Source: Nocardia huaxiensis
GTDB taxonomy: Bacteria; Actinomycetota; Actinomycetes; Mycobacteriales; Mycobacteriaceae
Assembly: GCF_013744875.1 (NCBI RefSeq)
Contig: NZ_CP059399.1
Location: 1,922,001 to 1,986,000 of the forward strand
DNA length: 64,000 nt
Direction of reading: 5' to 3'
Below the pieces are notes generated by a model. The model was not told where the DNA came from, did not search any database, and worked only from the letters and a program-made list of their open reading frames with translations. The first letter of the stretch is position 1; the number at the start of each line of letters is the position of its first letter. This document shows, in pieces, positions 63,163 through 64,000 of the stretch. Made by a program: the position numbers and the translations under genes.

Positions 63163-64000
63163 TCAGAACTGAATCTTCAGGTGGTCGGTGACCGGCCGGG
63201 CCTGGCAGCCGAGAATGTAGCCATTGGCGATGTCCTCGGGGTCGAGGATTTCGGCGTTCTCCATTTCCACGGTGCCCTCGACGACGGTGCAGGCGCACGA
63301 GCCGCATTCGCCTTCGAGGCAGGAGTAGGGCACGTCGAGGCCCTTGGAGAGCATGATGTCGACCAGGGTCTGGCTGCGCGGCCAAGTCAATTCGTGGGTC
63401 TCGCCGTCGAGTTCGACTTCCACGCTGGCCGCGTCGGCGGCCTCCTCGGCGCTGATCTCGGCGGGTGCGACATCGGCGAACGGATCGCCGGACAGCGAGT
63501 TGAAGACCTCGGCGTGGGTGCGGCTGCGCGGTACCCCGAGTTGCGCGAGCGCGTCGTGCACCCGGTCCATGAACGGCTTGGGCCCGCACATGAAGGCCTC
63601 GTGCGCGGTGTAGGGGGACACCAGCGCGGCGAGCGAATCGGCGGTGGGCAGGCCCTGGAGGTGTTCGAGCCAGTGGATGACCACGAGCCGCTGCGGGTGC
63701 TTGTCGGCGAGTTCGCGCAGTTCGCCCGCGAAGATGACCGACCCGTGGTCGCGGTTGGCGTAGACCACGACGATCTTCCCGTTGCCCCGCGAGAGCGCGG
63801 ATTTCAGGATCGACATGACCGGGGTGATGCCGCTGCCGGCCGCGAACAGCAGCAGGTCGGCGTCCAGGTTCTTGGGCGTGAAAACGCCCGACGGCGGCAG
63901 TACTTCGACGCTGTCCCCGGCTTTGATGTTGTCGCACAGCCAGTTCGAGCCGTACCCGTCGACGGTGCGCTTGACGGTCACCTTCGGCTTGTCGTCGGTG
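63163..64000 (-). CDS. kshB: 3-ketosteroid 9-alpha-hydroxylase reductase subunit, 3' part
   Basis: C-terminal 279 residues or so of a ferredoxin-reductase-type protein; the 5' end lies beyond the window. Order: end of the FAD domain (VTVKRTVDGYGSNWLCDNIK), NAD domain (LLLFAAGSGITPVMSILKSA; FMCGPKPFMDRV) and plant-type 2Fe-2S domain (YSCLEGECGSCACTVVEG, last Cys in ILGCQARPV). The sequence is closely similar to KshB/HmpP of mycobacteria as I recall it. KshB hands electrons from NADH to the Rieske oxygenase KshA in steroid ring opening. Phenylacetyl-CoA epoxidase reductase (PaaE) is a less likely alternative. Confidence 0.85.
   Translation of the reverse strand, partial: TDDKPKVTVKRTVDGYGSNWLCDNIKAGDSVEVLPPSGVFTPKNLDADLLLFAAGSGITPVMSILKSALSRGNGKIVVVYANRDHGSVIFAGELRELADKHPQRLVVIHWLEHLQGLPTADSLAALVSPYTAHEAFMCGPKPFMDRVHDALAQLGVPRSRTHAEVFNSLSGDPFADVAPAEISAEEAADAASVEVELDGETHELTWPRSQTLVDIMLSKGLDVPYSCLEGECGSCACTVVEGTVEMENAEILDPEDIANGYILGCQARPVTDHLKIQF

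Overview
The window is from a high-GC actinobacterium of the order Mycobacteriales, most likely Nocardia or a close relative. The evidence is the ribosomal and RNA polymerase gene order, a complete mce operon next to an Mkl/MceG ATPase, DUF3558 lipoproteins, malate:quinone oxidoreductase, a KshB-type steroid hydroxylase reductase, and many GTG/TTG starts. No prophage, insertion sequence, CRISPR array, rRNA or tRNA gene was recognised.

Layout. Positions 1-2.8 kb hold the end of rplA, three small secreted proteins, an L10-leader region and rplJ-rplL. Positions 3.0-14.7 kb hold mkl/mceG, two YrbE permeases, six Mce proteins (A-F) and two Mce-associated membrane proteins, a full lipid importer placed between rplL and rpoB. 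The lipoprotein Mce (E position) carries a 91-bp inverted-repeat element inside the 5' end of its reading frame. Positions 15.0-22.8 kb hold rpoB-rpoC. Positions 22.9-51.2 kb are an accessory block separating rpoC from the str operon. It contains duplicated secreted proteins, regulator/target pairs (TetR, MerR, XRE, Lrp), mqo, two aldo/keto reductases, a pirin/GNAT/AhpD-like operon, a GTP cyclohydrolase II gene, an MFS exporter, a FprB-type ferredoxin reductase, a Ser/Thr kinase, hppD and two DUF3558 lipoproteins. Positions 51.2-55.9 kb are rpsL-rpsG-fusA-tuf. Positions 56-64 kb hold a DUF433/DUF5615 toxin-antitoxin pair, a racemase, a FAD-dependent ferredoxin reductase, an SPW-repeat protein with a TetR regulator, a protein with 11-residue repeats, an AlkD-like glycosylase, a secreted lytic transglycosylase and the 3' part of kshB.

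How the genes may work together. Three sites match the KstR consensus (TNNAACNNGTTNNA). They lie before a hotdog thioesterase (29583), before the fprB-like gene (40415) and inside the first codons of a ferredoxin reductase (58837). A kshB homologue sits at the right edge, so steroid catabolism and its electron transfer may link otherwise scattered genes. Other regulatory DNA can be read directly: a triple TetR-type operator (27249-27322), a second unrelated triple operator between an MFS and an NmrA-like gene with no regulator beside it (38494-38564), a MerR promoter with 19-bp spacing (36953-36983), and four GTTCA repeats at exact 11-bp spacing resembling a PHO box before the lytic transglycosylase (62308-62345). 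A GGGGC-NNN-GCCCC hairpin recurs just after stop codons. I see no clearly unprecedented multi-gene system. The most unusual items are the palindromic element in mceE and the orphan operator array.
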